Shown here: one piece after another, positions 1 through 5,338 of the stretch
Position numbering within the stretch: the stretch's first letter is position 1
How the letters are laid out: every line of letters begins with the position of its first letter
From: Gallicola sp.
GTDB lineage: Bacteria; Bacillota; Clostridia; Tissierellales; Peptoniphilaceae
Assembly: GCA_012798975.1 (NCBI GenBank)
Contig: JAAZME010000055.1
Span: forward strand, 1 to 5,338
Reading direction: 5' to 3'
DNA: 5,338 nucleotides
Program-made: the position numbers and the translations under genes
Notes under the pieces: generated by a model
The model's input: the letters and a program-made list of their open reading frames with translations, nothing else
The model's database searches: none
Told to the model about the DNA's origin: nothing

Positions 1-97
1 CCCAGTCTTCTTATAGAATGCTTCCTGCAACTTCTCTAGCTTCTTTATGTGTTTCTAAACTTCTATAGTTCTAGATTGACGTCATTCTTGGTATACG

Positions 98-136
98 ATA
101 AAACAAGGATAAAAATTGTTCATTTTCCATCCTTGT
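98..136 (-). terminator. Second, weaker terminator-like hairpin downstream of cysS
   Basis: On the minus strand ACAAGGAU (136-129) pairs with AUCCUUGU (110-103). The stem extends inward through G-U and A-U pairs (GGAAA with UUUUU), and UUUUAUC follows. The run of U is present only in the minus direction, so it would act as a backup stop for the synthetase operon. The A/U-rich inner part makes it less stable than the first hairpin. Confidence 0.5.
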
Positions 137-180
137 ATGGGTTAGTTATTCTCCACCAACACTATTTGACAAAGATCCAA

Positions 181-211
181 GAAAGACCAGCATACACCAT
201 GCTGGTCTTTC
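181..211 (-). terminator. Hairpin at the end of cysS, probable terminator
   Basis: A perfect 13-base inverted repeat, GAAAGACCAGCAT (181-193) and ATGCTGGTCTTTC (199-211), encloses a five-base loop. On the minus strand it starts two bases past the cysS TAA stop, and its 3' arm ends in CUUUCUU, a modest U tract. On the plus strand it is followed by ATTTATTTTTTC, a better U tract, so it could stop transcription from both sides. The position right after the last gene supports a role as operon terminator. Confidence 0.8.
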
Positions 212-213
212 AT

Positions 214-1617
214 TTATTTTTTCACCCATTCCACACCAGTGGAGGTATCTTTTAATTCGATGCCCATAGCATCAAGCTGATCTCGTATTTCGTCAGCTCT
301 CTGATAGTTTTTATCCAGTCTTGCTTGTGTTCTTTCTTCGATTAGTTTTTCGATTTCTTCGTCTAGTGTTTCTTCTCCTCTAGAATAAAGGATGCCTAAT
401 ACATCAGAAAGTTTTAATAAGGTTTCTAAAGCAAATTCTGCTATTGCTTTCGAATTTGTTTCCTTTAGATGTCCGTTTGTAAAGCGCACTAATTCGTAAA
501 TAGCAGAAAGTCCGTCTGCTGTGTTTAAATCGTCGTCCATGGCCTTTTCAAAGCTTAGGCGATAGCTGTCAATTTTTTCTTTCAGCTCTTTCTCGTTTTC
601 TTGCAGCTCGGAAACGTCTGCGGTTTCGATAAGCCTTTCCAAATAGCTTTTTCCGTTATAGATACGGTCCAGACCGTTTTTTGTCTGTTCCATAATTTCA
701 TCGCTGAAGTTTACCGGATTTCTATAATGAGTGGACAGCAGCCATAATCGTAGAACTTCTAAATCGTAATGTTTTGCTATATCTTTTATCGTAAAGAAAT
801 TCCCCTTCGATTTGCTCATTTTTTCATTGTCGACGGTGATCATGGAGTTATGCATCCAGTTTCTCGCAAAGGGCTTTCCTGTTAAGGTCTCCGACTGGGC
901 GATTTCATTCTCATGATGTGGAAACTCCAAGTCTTCTCCACCGGCATGGATATCCATTGTATCGCCTAGAATGGCTTTCGACATTACAGAACATTCTAAA
1001 TGCCATCCTGGTCTTCCCATGCCCCATGGACTTTCCCATGCAGGTTCGCTTTCTTCTTTTCGTTTTTTCCATAAAGCAAAGTCCATCGGATTTTTCTTTT
1101 CGTCAGCTATATCGATTCTCGCCCCTGCTTGAAGATCGTCGATGTTTTTCTTGGAAAGACTTCCGTAGTTCTTTGCTTTTGAGATATCGAAATAGACATT
1201 CCCGTCCACGTTATAAGCGGCGCCTTTGTCTTCCAGACCCTTTACAAACTCGATCATCTCTTCGATATATTCTGTCGCCTTCGGATGAATGGTATCTTCT
1301 TCTTTAAAGTTCAAAGCCTTTGAATCTTCTAGATAAGCATCGATATATTTTTCAGTAATCTCTGTAAAATCCACTCCTGCTTCTTTCGCTTTTAGAATAA
1401 TTTTATCGTCGATATCTGTAAAGTTCGATACGAAAGTGACATCGTAGCCTTTATACTGAAAATAGCGTCTTAAGGTGTCGAAGACGATCATAGGTCTTGC
1501 GTTTCCTACGTGAATAAAGTTATAGACAGTAGGACCACAGACGTACATCTTTACTTTTCCTTCTTCTAAAGGTACGAATTCTTCTTTCGATCTCCTTAAA
1601 GTATTATATACTTTCAT
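214..1617 (-). CDS. cysS: Cysteinyl-tRNA synthetase (CysRS), class I, full length
   Basis: Cytosolic enzyme that joins cysteine to tRNA-Cys using ATP. The 467-residue product has the usual length for bacterial CysRS. The Rossmann-fold core carries the first class I signature as HVGN (36-39, within FIHVGNARP) and the second as KMSKS (266-270). The four zinc ligands that select cysteine are visible: C27 in YVCGPT, C209 in WHLECS, and H234 and E238 in PHHENE; the last three fall at the same numbers as in the E. coli enzyme. A helical DALR-type anticodon-binding region (about 340-410) and a charged C-terminal segment ending GVEWVKK follow. The ATG start is supported by a G-rich ribosome binding site (AAGGGGGAG) a few bases upstream and by the family-typical N-terminus. 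It is the last gene of the operon, 38 nt after gltX, and a hairpin begins two bases past its TAA stop. No frameshift or missing key residue was seen. Confidence 0.98.
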   Translation of the reverse strand: MKVYNTLRRSKEEFVPLEEGKVKMYVCGPTVYNFIHVGNARPMIVFDTLRRYFQYKGYDVTFVSNFTDIDDKIILKAKEAGVDFTEITEKYIDAYLEDSKALNFKEEDTIHPKATEYIEEMIEFVKGLEDKGAAYNVDGNVYFDISKAKNYGSLSKKNIDDLQAGARIDIADEKKNPMDFALWKKRKEESEPAWESPWGMGRPGWHLECSVMSKAILGDTMDIHAGGEDLEFPHHENEIAQSETLTGKPFARNWMHNSMITVDNEKMSKSKGNFFTIKDIAKHYDLEVLRLWLLSTHYRNPVNFSDEIMEQTKNGLDRIYNGKSYLERLIETADVSELQENEKELKEKIDSYRLSFEKAMDDDLNTADGLSAIYELVRFTNGHLKETNSKAIAEFALETLLKLSDVLGILYSRGEETLDEEIEKLIEERTQARLDKNYQRADEIRDQLDAMGIELKDTSTGVEWVKK

Positions 1618-1622
1618 TTTTC

Positions 1623-1635
1623 TCCCCCTTCTTTT
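1623..1635 (-). promoter_or_regulatory. cysS ribosome binding site, G-rich
   Basis: The minus strand reads AAAAGAAGGGGGA, ending five bases before the cysS ATG. It is identical to the 13-base element before gltX and differs from the more standard GGGAGG before proS. Confidence 0.75.
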
Positions 1636-1655
1636 ACTTATGGGAATCTGATGTA

Positions 1656-3125
1656 TTATTGAATATTGATATGATCTAGTCTCTTGATAATCTCTTCTTT
1701 TCCAAGAATTTCAATAATATTTACAAGCTCTGGTCCGTGTACAGTTCCAGAAAGAATCGCTCTTACAGGCATATAGAGATTTTTGCCTTTGATTCCTGTT
1801 TTCTTCTGAATTTTTTTCATAACAGTCTTCGCAAATTCCTGATCTACTGTATCGATCTCGGATAATTCTTCTTTGAAGGCTTTTACAAGTTCTGGTACTT
1901 GTTCTCCCCTTGCCATTTCTTTTGCATCTTCTTCCGTAATGGTAATGTCTTCAAAAAGGAAAGCTGACTGTTCTATTACGTCCGATAGTTTTGATATGGA
2001 TTCTTGGAAGGTTTGGGTGATCAAGTTTAGTCTTTCCGGATCGATATCTTCTTCGACGAATCCTTTTTCTACTAGATACGGCTTGATTTTTTCAGCTAAT
2101 TCTTCTACAGATAAAGCTCTGATATAATGGCCGTTTACCCAGTCAAGTTTTTCACGGTCGAAGATCGCTCCTGATTTTGAAACATGATCAAAAGAGAACT
2201 GTCTGATCAGTTCATCCATCGGAAGAATTTCTTCATTTGACTCTGGACTCCAGCCGATTAGCGCAAGGTAGTTGATCAGCCCTTCTGGAAGATAGCCCAT
2301 ATTTCTAAAGTCCGCTACAGAAACATCATCATGTCTTTTTGATAGTTTCTTTCCGCTTTTGTTAAGAACTGTAGGCATATGAACATACTGAGGAACATCC
2401 CATCCGAAAGCTTCATAAAGGAAGATGTGTTTCGGTGTTGAAGTCAGCCACTCGTCTCCACGGATAACATGGGTAATTTTCATGAGATGATCATCTACCA
2501 CTACAGCGAAATGATACGTCGGGAATCCGTCTGATTTGATGAGTACTTGATCATCCATATCATCTGTATTGATAGAGATATTTCCTTTAATCAAGTCGTT
2601 AAATTTAATATCAGTATTTGCAGGAAGCTTCATTCGAATCACATACTCTTCTCCTGCTGCGACCCTCTTTTTCGCTTCTTCTAAAGAAACTCCTCGGCAT
2701 AAACCGTCGTATTTCGGCATCATACCGTCTGCTCGCTGCTGATTTTTCACTTGATCAAGTCTTTCTTTTGAACAGAAGCAGTAGTATGCGTAGCCTTTTT
2801 CTAATAACTCGTCGATATACTGATTATAGATGCCGGTCTCTACTCTTTCCGACTGGATATAAGGTTTCGCATCACCTCGGTCCACCGGTTTTCCATCTTC
2901 TAAGACAACACCTTCATCTATAGAAAGACCTGCCCATTCTAATTCGTGGATTAAGTTTTCGATAGCACCTTCCACATATCTTGTTCTGTCTGTATCTTCT
3001 ATTCTTAAGATAAACTTTCCATTCTGTTGTCTTGCATGCAAATAATTATATAAAGCTGTTCGAAGTCCTCCGATGTGTAGATATCCTGTTGGACTCGGTG
3101 CAAATCGTACTCTGATTTCTGACAT
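1656..3125 (-). CDS. gltX: Glutamyl-tRNA synthetase (GluRS), class I, full length
   Basis: Cytosolic enzyme that charges tRNA-Glu with glutamate. In many Bacillota lacking GlnRS the same enzyme also makes Glu-tRNA-Gln for GatCAB, but this window cannot show whether that applies. The 489-residue protein has the usual length. It starts with the family N-terminus RFAPSPTGYLHIGG, with the HIGH-type motif at 17-20, and carries the second signature KLSKR at 260-264. C116, C118, Y139 and C143 have the CxC...Y...C spacing of the zinc site known in E. coli GluRS, so this is a zinc-site form. Other family landmarks are LRIEDTD (40-46), IRGDEWLTSTPKH (221-233) and a helical C-terminal anticodon-binding half (about 330-489). 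The ATG start has a G-rich ribosome binding site with 5 nt spacing. It lies 28 nt after proS and 38 nt before cysS, with no terminator or T-box in either gap, so cotranscription is expected. Nothing appears damaged. Confidence 0.98.
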   Translation of the reverse strand: MSEIRVRFAPSPTGYLHIGGLRTALYNYLHARQQNGKFILRIEDTDRTRYVEGAIENLIHELEWAGLSIDEGVVLEDGKPVDRGDAKPYIQSERVETGIYNQYIDELLEKGYAYYCFCSKERLDQVKNQQRADGMMPKYDGLCRGVSLEEAKKRVAAGEEYVIRMKLPANTDIKFNDLIKGNISINTDDMDDQVLIKSDGFPTYHFAVVVDDHLMKITHVIRGDEWLTSTPKHIFLYEAFGWDVPQYVHMPTVLNKSGKKLSKRHDDVSVADFRNMGYLPEGLINYLALIGWSPESNEEILPMDELIRQFSFDHVSKSGAIFDREKLDWVNGHYIRALSVEELAEKIKPYLVEKGFVEEDIDPERLNLITQTFQESISKLSDVIEQSAFLFEDITITEEDAKEMARGEQVPELVKAFKEELSEIDTVDQEFAKTVMKKIQKKTGIKGKNLYMPVRAILSGTVHGPELVNIIEILGKEEIIKRLDHINIQ

Positions 3126-3129
3126 AAAA

Positions 3130-3142
3130 TCCCCCTTCTTTT
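3130..3142 (-). promoter_or_regulatory. gltX ribosome binding site, G-rich
   Basis: The minus strand reads AAAAGAAGGGGGA, ending four bases before the gltX ATG. GGGGG can pair with the CCUCC of the 16S rRNA tail with one G-U wobble. The same 13 bases occur before cysS. Confidence 0.75.
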
Positions 3143-3153
3143 TATCTCTTATT

Positions 3154-4926
3154 CTATTCCTGCTCTAGCTCTTCCGCAATTCTTGTTCTCATACCATCGG
3201 AAAAACGAGAGGCATTGTATTCGTCTACTATATTTTGAACTTTTTGAACCGCTTCTTCTACAGAGATTTCCTCATTAACTCCTTCACTTCGAGTAGAAAA
3301 TTCCACAAGCCCGTCAGCCGCTCCTTTTCCTACTGTGATTCTTAAAGGAATCCCGATCAAATCCCGGTCGTTGAATTTAACACCAGCACGCTCTTTTCGA
3401 TCGTCGATGATAACCTCTACCCCGTTAAAGAGAAGTTTCTCATAGATTTTCTCTGCAGCTTCCATCTGATCTTCTTTTTTTGTATTTACTACAGTGATAA
3501 TCACTTGATAAGGAGCTACAGAAAGAGGCCAAATAATACCTTTTTCATCGTAATTCTGTTCGATGATCGCTGCCACTGAACGGCTGATTCCGATTCCATA
3601 GCTTCCCATATAGAAAAGCTGTTCCTTGCCTTGTTCATCAAGATACGTAGCTTTGATCGCTTCAGAATATTTCGTTCCCAGCTGGAAGATATTTCCTACT
3701 TCGATTCCTCTAGCAAACTGCAAAGCTTCTCCTGTTTCTTCGTCGATATCTCCTTCTTCTACCAGAAGAAGATCTTCTACCACTTCTCCCTCGAAGTCTA
3801 TACCGTAGTTTGCATTGATATAATGGTATTCATTAGCATTCGCTCCGATAACACCATTTTTCATTTGAGTTATACGTTTATCTAAAAGAACTCGTACTCC
3901 TTCTGAAAGTCCCTTAGGTCCTGTATATCCTGGTACAGACCCCACTTTTGAAACGATATCTTCATCTTCCATCATTACGATTTCATGTTCTGGCGCTTTT
4001 AGATAACTGATGAGTTTCGCCATATTAAGCTCTCTGTTTCCAGGAATAATCGCAAGCACCGGCTCTCCTTCTACCATTAAGTCGATGGCTTTAAAGCAGT
4101 GAGATGGATCCACCCCTAAAAAGGCTGATACTTCTTCTATCGTTTTGCAGTTTGGCGTATGAACTTTTGAAATTTCAGCCGCTTCAACTTTAGATTCGTC
4201 GATATTATAAGTTACAGGCGCTCTCTCGTCTGTTGCGGCATATTTTCCGCTTTCGCTGTAGCAGATCACGCCTTCTCCTACTTCCGATAATGCGATAAAC
4301 TCATGGGATCCGCTTCCCCCCATCGCTCCTGTATCTCCCGCTACGATCTTGTAGTCAAGTCCTAAACGGTCGAAGACCGCTTCGTAAGCTCTCCACATAT
4401 TATCATAAGCTTCGAGATGGCTTTCTCTGTTTGTATCAAAAGAGTAACCGTCTTTCATATAGAATTCTCTTGCTCTGTTGATTCCAAAACGAGGGCGTTT
4501 TTCATCACGAAATTTTGTTTGAATTTGATAGATGTTTAAAGGAAGCTGTTTGTAAGATTTTATCTCTCCTTTAATAAGAGTCGTAAAATACTCTTCCGCT
4601 GTTGGAGTCAGACAAAAATCTCTGTTGTGGCGGTCTTTTATTTTAAACATTTCAGGGCCGAATGTTTCCCAGCGCCCTGATTCATCCCAGATCTCTTTCG
4701 GCTGAAGGATAGGCATTAACACTTCCTGTGCTCCGAAATTATCCATCTCTTCTCTAACAATCTCTTCCACTTTTTGAATCACACGATATCCTAAGGGCAG
4801 ATAACTGTACATTCCAGAAGCCATCTGGCGGATCATTCCTGCACGAAGCATCAGCCGATGGCTGGCAATATCAGCGTCTGCTGGATCCTCTCGTAATGTA
4901 GGCAAATACATTTTATTCATTCTCAT
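3154..4926 (-). CDS. proS: Prolyl-tRNA synthetase (ProRS), bacterial type with editing domain
   Basis: Cytosolic class II enzyme that charges tRNA-Pro. At 590 residues it is of the long bacterial type, with an INS editing domain between motifs 2 and 3. Motif 2 lies around 139-163 (FRDEKRPRFG) and motif 3 around 441-457 (GSYGIGISRSVAAIIEQ). The insertion (about 225-405) keeps K279, the residue needed for hydrolysing Ala-tRNA-Pro in E. coli ProRS, at the same number, and has H368 near the site of E. coli H369. The anticodon-binding domain occupies roughly 470-570. The start was chosen at the first ATG because it aligns without gaps to the E. coli N-terminus and sits 9 nt from GGGAGG; ATGs at codons 3 and 6 are possible but less well placed. 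The tail after about residue 570 (NASRFSDGMRT...) makes it somewhat longer than typical homologues. It is the first gene of the operon, directly behind the T-box leader. Confidence 0.98.
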   Translation of the reverse strand: MRMNKMYLPTLREDPADADIASHRLMLRAGMIRQMASGMYSYLPLGYRVIQKVEEIVREEMDNFGAQEVLMPILQPKEIWDESGRWETFGPEMFKIKDRHNRDFCLTPTAEEYFTTLIKGEIKSYKQLPLNIYQIQTKFRDEKRPRFGINRAREFYMKDGYSFDTNRESHLEAYDNMWRAYEAVFDRLGLDYKIVAGDTGAMGGSGSHEFIALSEVGEGVICYSESGKYAATDERAPVTYNIDESKVEAAEISKVHTPNCKTIEEVSAFLGVDPSHCFKAIDLMVEGEPVLAIIPGNRELNMAKLISYLKAPEHEIVMMEDEDIVSKVGSVPGYTGPKGLSEGVRVLLDKRITQMKNGVIGANANEYHYINANYGIDFEGEVVEDLLLVEEGDIDEETGEALQFARGIEVGNIFQLGTKYSEAIKATYLDEQGKEQLFYMGSYGIGISRSVAAIIEQNYDEKGIIWPLSVAPYQVIITVVNTKKEDQMEAAEKIYEKLLFNGVEVIIDDRKERAGVKFNDRDLIGIPLRITVGKGAADGLVEFSTRSEGVNEEISVEEAVQKVQNIVDEYNASRFSDGMRTRIAEELEQE

Positions 4927-4931
4927 AAAAA

Positions 4932-4941
4932 CTTTCCTCCC
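4932..4941 (-). promoter_or_regulatory. proS ribosome binding site
   Basis: The minus strand reads GGGAGGAAAG, with GGGAGG nine bases before the first ATG of proS. The distance to the second in-frame ATG (codon 3) would be 15 bases, so this site favours the first ATG. It lies just past the terminator run of U and is transcribed only on read-through. Confidence 0.85.
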
Positions 4942-4950
4942 AAAATCAAG

Positions 4951-4982
4951 ATAATAAAAGCCCTCGTCATGAAGACGAAGGC
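4951..4982 (-). terminator. Leader intrinsic terminator (T-box attenuator)
   Basis: On the minus strand GCCUUCGUC (4982-4974) pairs along all nine positions, including one G-U, with GACGAGGGC (4968-4960) around the loop UUCAU. UUUUAUUAU follows. It lies between the T-box sequence and the proS ribosome binding site, and should form when no uncharged tRNA stabilises the antiterminator. Confidence 0.93.
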
Positions 4983-4997
4983 TCGCGGTACCACTTC
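4971..4997 (-). promoter_or_regulatory. T-box antiterminator with UGGU bulge
   Basis: On the minus strand the lower helix GAAG (4997-4994) pairs with CUUC (4974-4971). The seven-base bulge UGGUACC (4993-4987) can receive the tRNA NCCA end. The upper helix GCG (4986-4984) pairs with CGU (4977-4975) around the loop AGCCUU. This is the standard T-box antiterminator layout. It uses bases 4971-4982, which are also needed by the terminator, so the two folds exclude each other. Confidence 0.9.
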
Positions 4998-5069
4998 AAT
5001 TAGTGCAAAACACTCACTTTAAAGTTATAAGGGAACCACCCTTTATGTTTTCCATAAATTCTCCGAGAC

Positions 5070-5072
5070 AGG
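5070..5072 (-). promoter_or_regulatory. T-box specifier codon CCU (proline)
   Basis: In the minus-strand leader the 3' side of the lower Stem I internal loop reads UGAACCUGUCUC. It is framed by pairing of AACU (5' side) with AGUU and of GGAC with GUCU. The triplet after the GAA of the loop is CCU and is followed by a purine, which is the usual specifier position. It pairs with a proline anticodon and agrees with proS being the first gene. The assignment rests on hand folding. Confidence 0.85.
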
Positions 5073-5158
5073 TTCAAACTTTCCGCAGAAATCCTTTCAC
5101 CTTCCGGATTCTCTCTAAACAGCTTTCAGTTCTAATAGTCCTCTTCATAGATAGCTCT

Positions 5159-5187
5159 ATTTTAACATTAAAAGAACTTTTTGTATA
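5159..5187 (-). promoter_or_regulatory. Putative sigma-A type promoter of the proS operon
   Basis: The minus strand has TAAAAT (5164-5159), one mismatch from TATAAT. A 17-base spacer precedes it and then TATACA (5187-5182), which matches four of six bases of TTGACA. Transcription would begin near 5152, a few bases before Stem I of the T-box, which is the expected position. The placement is by eye, and the -35 box is only fair. Confidence 0.6.
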
Positions 5188-5230
5188 GATCCTATCCTAG
5201 AGCAGATTTTAAAAATGAATTTCCTCTTTA

Positions 5231-5273
5231 TTCTCTAGCTTTTGAAAAAATGGACATACTCATCCCTAGAGAA
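5231..5273. repeat. Short inverted repeat upstream of the promoter
   Basis: TTCTCTAG (5231-5238) and CTAGAGAA (5266-5273) are perfect 8-base inverted copies, 27 bases apart. No run of U follows on either strand that would make it a clear terminator. It could be the end signal of an upstream gene, a protein-binding site or chance. Confidence 0.3.
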
Positions 5274-5336
5274 GCTATAAACACCAGCTATATTCCTTAT
5301 CTTTAAATCATGGAGTCTATATAAGCTCATAAATAC
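5235..5336 (-). other. Open frame cut by the window edge, coding status unclear
   Basis: A minus-strand frame open from the right edge ends at TAG (5237-5235) after about 33 codons. Its last 31, from an internal ATG at 5330, read MSLYRLHDLKIRN and continue to end in EYVHFFKS. I see no ribosome binding site before that ATG, so if real it is the C-terminal end of a gene lying outside the window. I recognise no family. The rest of 5188-5338 shows no other gene, RNA or repeat apart from the inverted repeat. Confidence 0.2.
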
Positions 5337-5338
5337 AC

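Larger units (their letters stand above)
4951..5152 (-). promoter_or_regulatory. T-box leader, proline-specific, upstream of proS-gltX-cysS
   Basis: A cis-acting RNA that binds uncharged tRNA and decides between termination and read-through. Reading the minus strand, Stem I spans roughly 5150-5061. It begins with CUAUGAAGAGGAC and has the AGAGAG bulge followed by AAUCC...GGAUU around a GGUGAAA distal loop, then closes with GUCUCGGAG. Its lower internal loop presents CCU as specifier. Small hairpins follow (5058-5027 and 5014-5002), then the T-box sequence UGGUACCGCG and an overlapping antiterminator and terminator. The UGGU tract calls for a tRNA ending in A-CCA, which suits tRNA-Pro in Bacillus and argues against tRNA-Cys (discriminator U). 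The leader ends just upstream of the proS ribosome binding site. The 5' end is inferred from the promoter and is approximate. Confidence 0.95.

Noticed and set aside
49..255. Plus-strand 68-codon frame overlapping the end of cysS
   Set aside because: It runs through both terminator hairpins and into the antisense of cysS, has no ribosome binding site and an ordinary random-looking composition.
918..1307. Plus-strand 129-codon frame inside cysS
   Set aside because: Lies fully antisense to a well-conserved synthetase gene, and its serine- and leucine-rich product is typical of a shadow frame.
1873..2923. Plus-strand frames of 84 and 101 codons inside gltX
   Set aside because: Both are antisense to conserved GluRS sequence and have no ribosome binding site or recognisable domain.
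3626..3885. Two overlapping plus-strand frames inside proS
   Set aside because: Antisense shadows of the ProRS editing and motif 3 region; they overlap each other in different frames.
5073..5075. GAA in the specifier loop read as a glutamate specifier
   Set aside because: GAA directly before the specifier is a common loop element in T-boxes. The triplet in the usual position, followed by a purine, is CCU, which also fits proS as first gene.
5003..5188. Plus-strand 61-codon frame across the T-box leader
   Set aside because: Its sequence is fully explained by the minus-strand T-box RNA, and it has no ribosome binding site.
32..5241. 11-base direct repeat TTCTCTAGCTT at 32-42 and 5231-5241, flanking the operon
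   Set aside because: A few 11-base matches are expected by chance in an A/T-rich window of this length. There is no mobile gene between the copies and no longer similarity around them.
5250..5306. Plus-strand 18-codon frame starting ATGGACATACTC
   Set aside because: No ribosome binding site, very short, and no supporting context.

Overview
The window carries one compact minus-strand operon of three aminoacyl-tRNA synthetase genes, in transcription order proS (prolyl), gltX (glutamyl) and cysS (cysteinyl). Upstream lies a complete T-box leader. Low G+C content, A/T-ending codons, strong purine-rich ribosome binding sites and a T-box attenuator in front of a synthetase operon point to a low-GC Gram-positive bacterium (Bacillota). 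A Clostridia-type lineage is my best guess, because gltX and cysS sit directly together behind proS, without the cysE found between them in Bacillus. This placement is inference, and no species can be named.

Right to left, which is the direction of transcription. Positions 5188-5338 hold no convincing gene, only a 33-codon frame that runs off the window edge and a small inverted repeat. A plausible sigma-A type promoter lies at 5159-5187. The leader (about 5152 to 4927) contains Stem I with a CCU (proline) specifier, short hairpins, the T-box sequence UGGUACCGCG, and an antiterminator and a terminator that share bases and so exclude each other. proS (4926-3154), gltX (3125-1656) and cysS (1617-214) follow with gaps of only 28 and 38 nt, and neither gap has room for another regulator. 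Two hairpins (211-181 and 136-103) close the operon. Positions 1-100 show no complete gene.

The three enzymes charge tRNA-Pro, tRNA-Glu (and possibly tRNA-Gln) and tRNA-Cys. All expected catalytic, zinc-binding and editing residues that I could check are present, so all three look functional. The leader suggests that uncharged tRNA-Pro controls read-through into the whole operon, so GluRS and CysRS output would partly follow proline status unless internal promoters exist.

I did not find a new biological system here. The points most worth a second look are the proline-sensing control of two unrelated synthetases and a second UGGU-displaying hairpin in the leader that resembles the T-box sequence.
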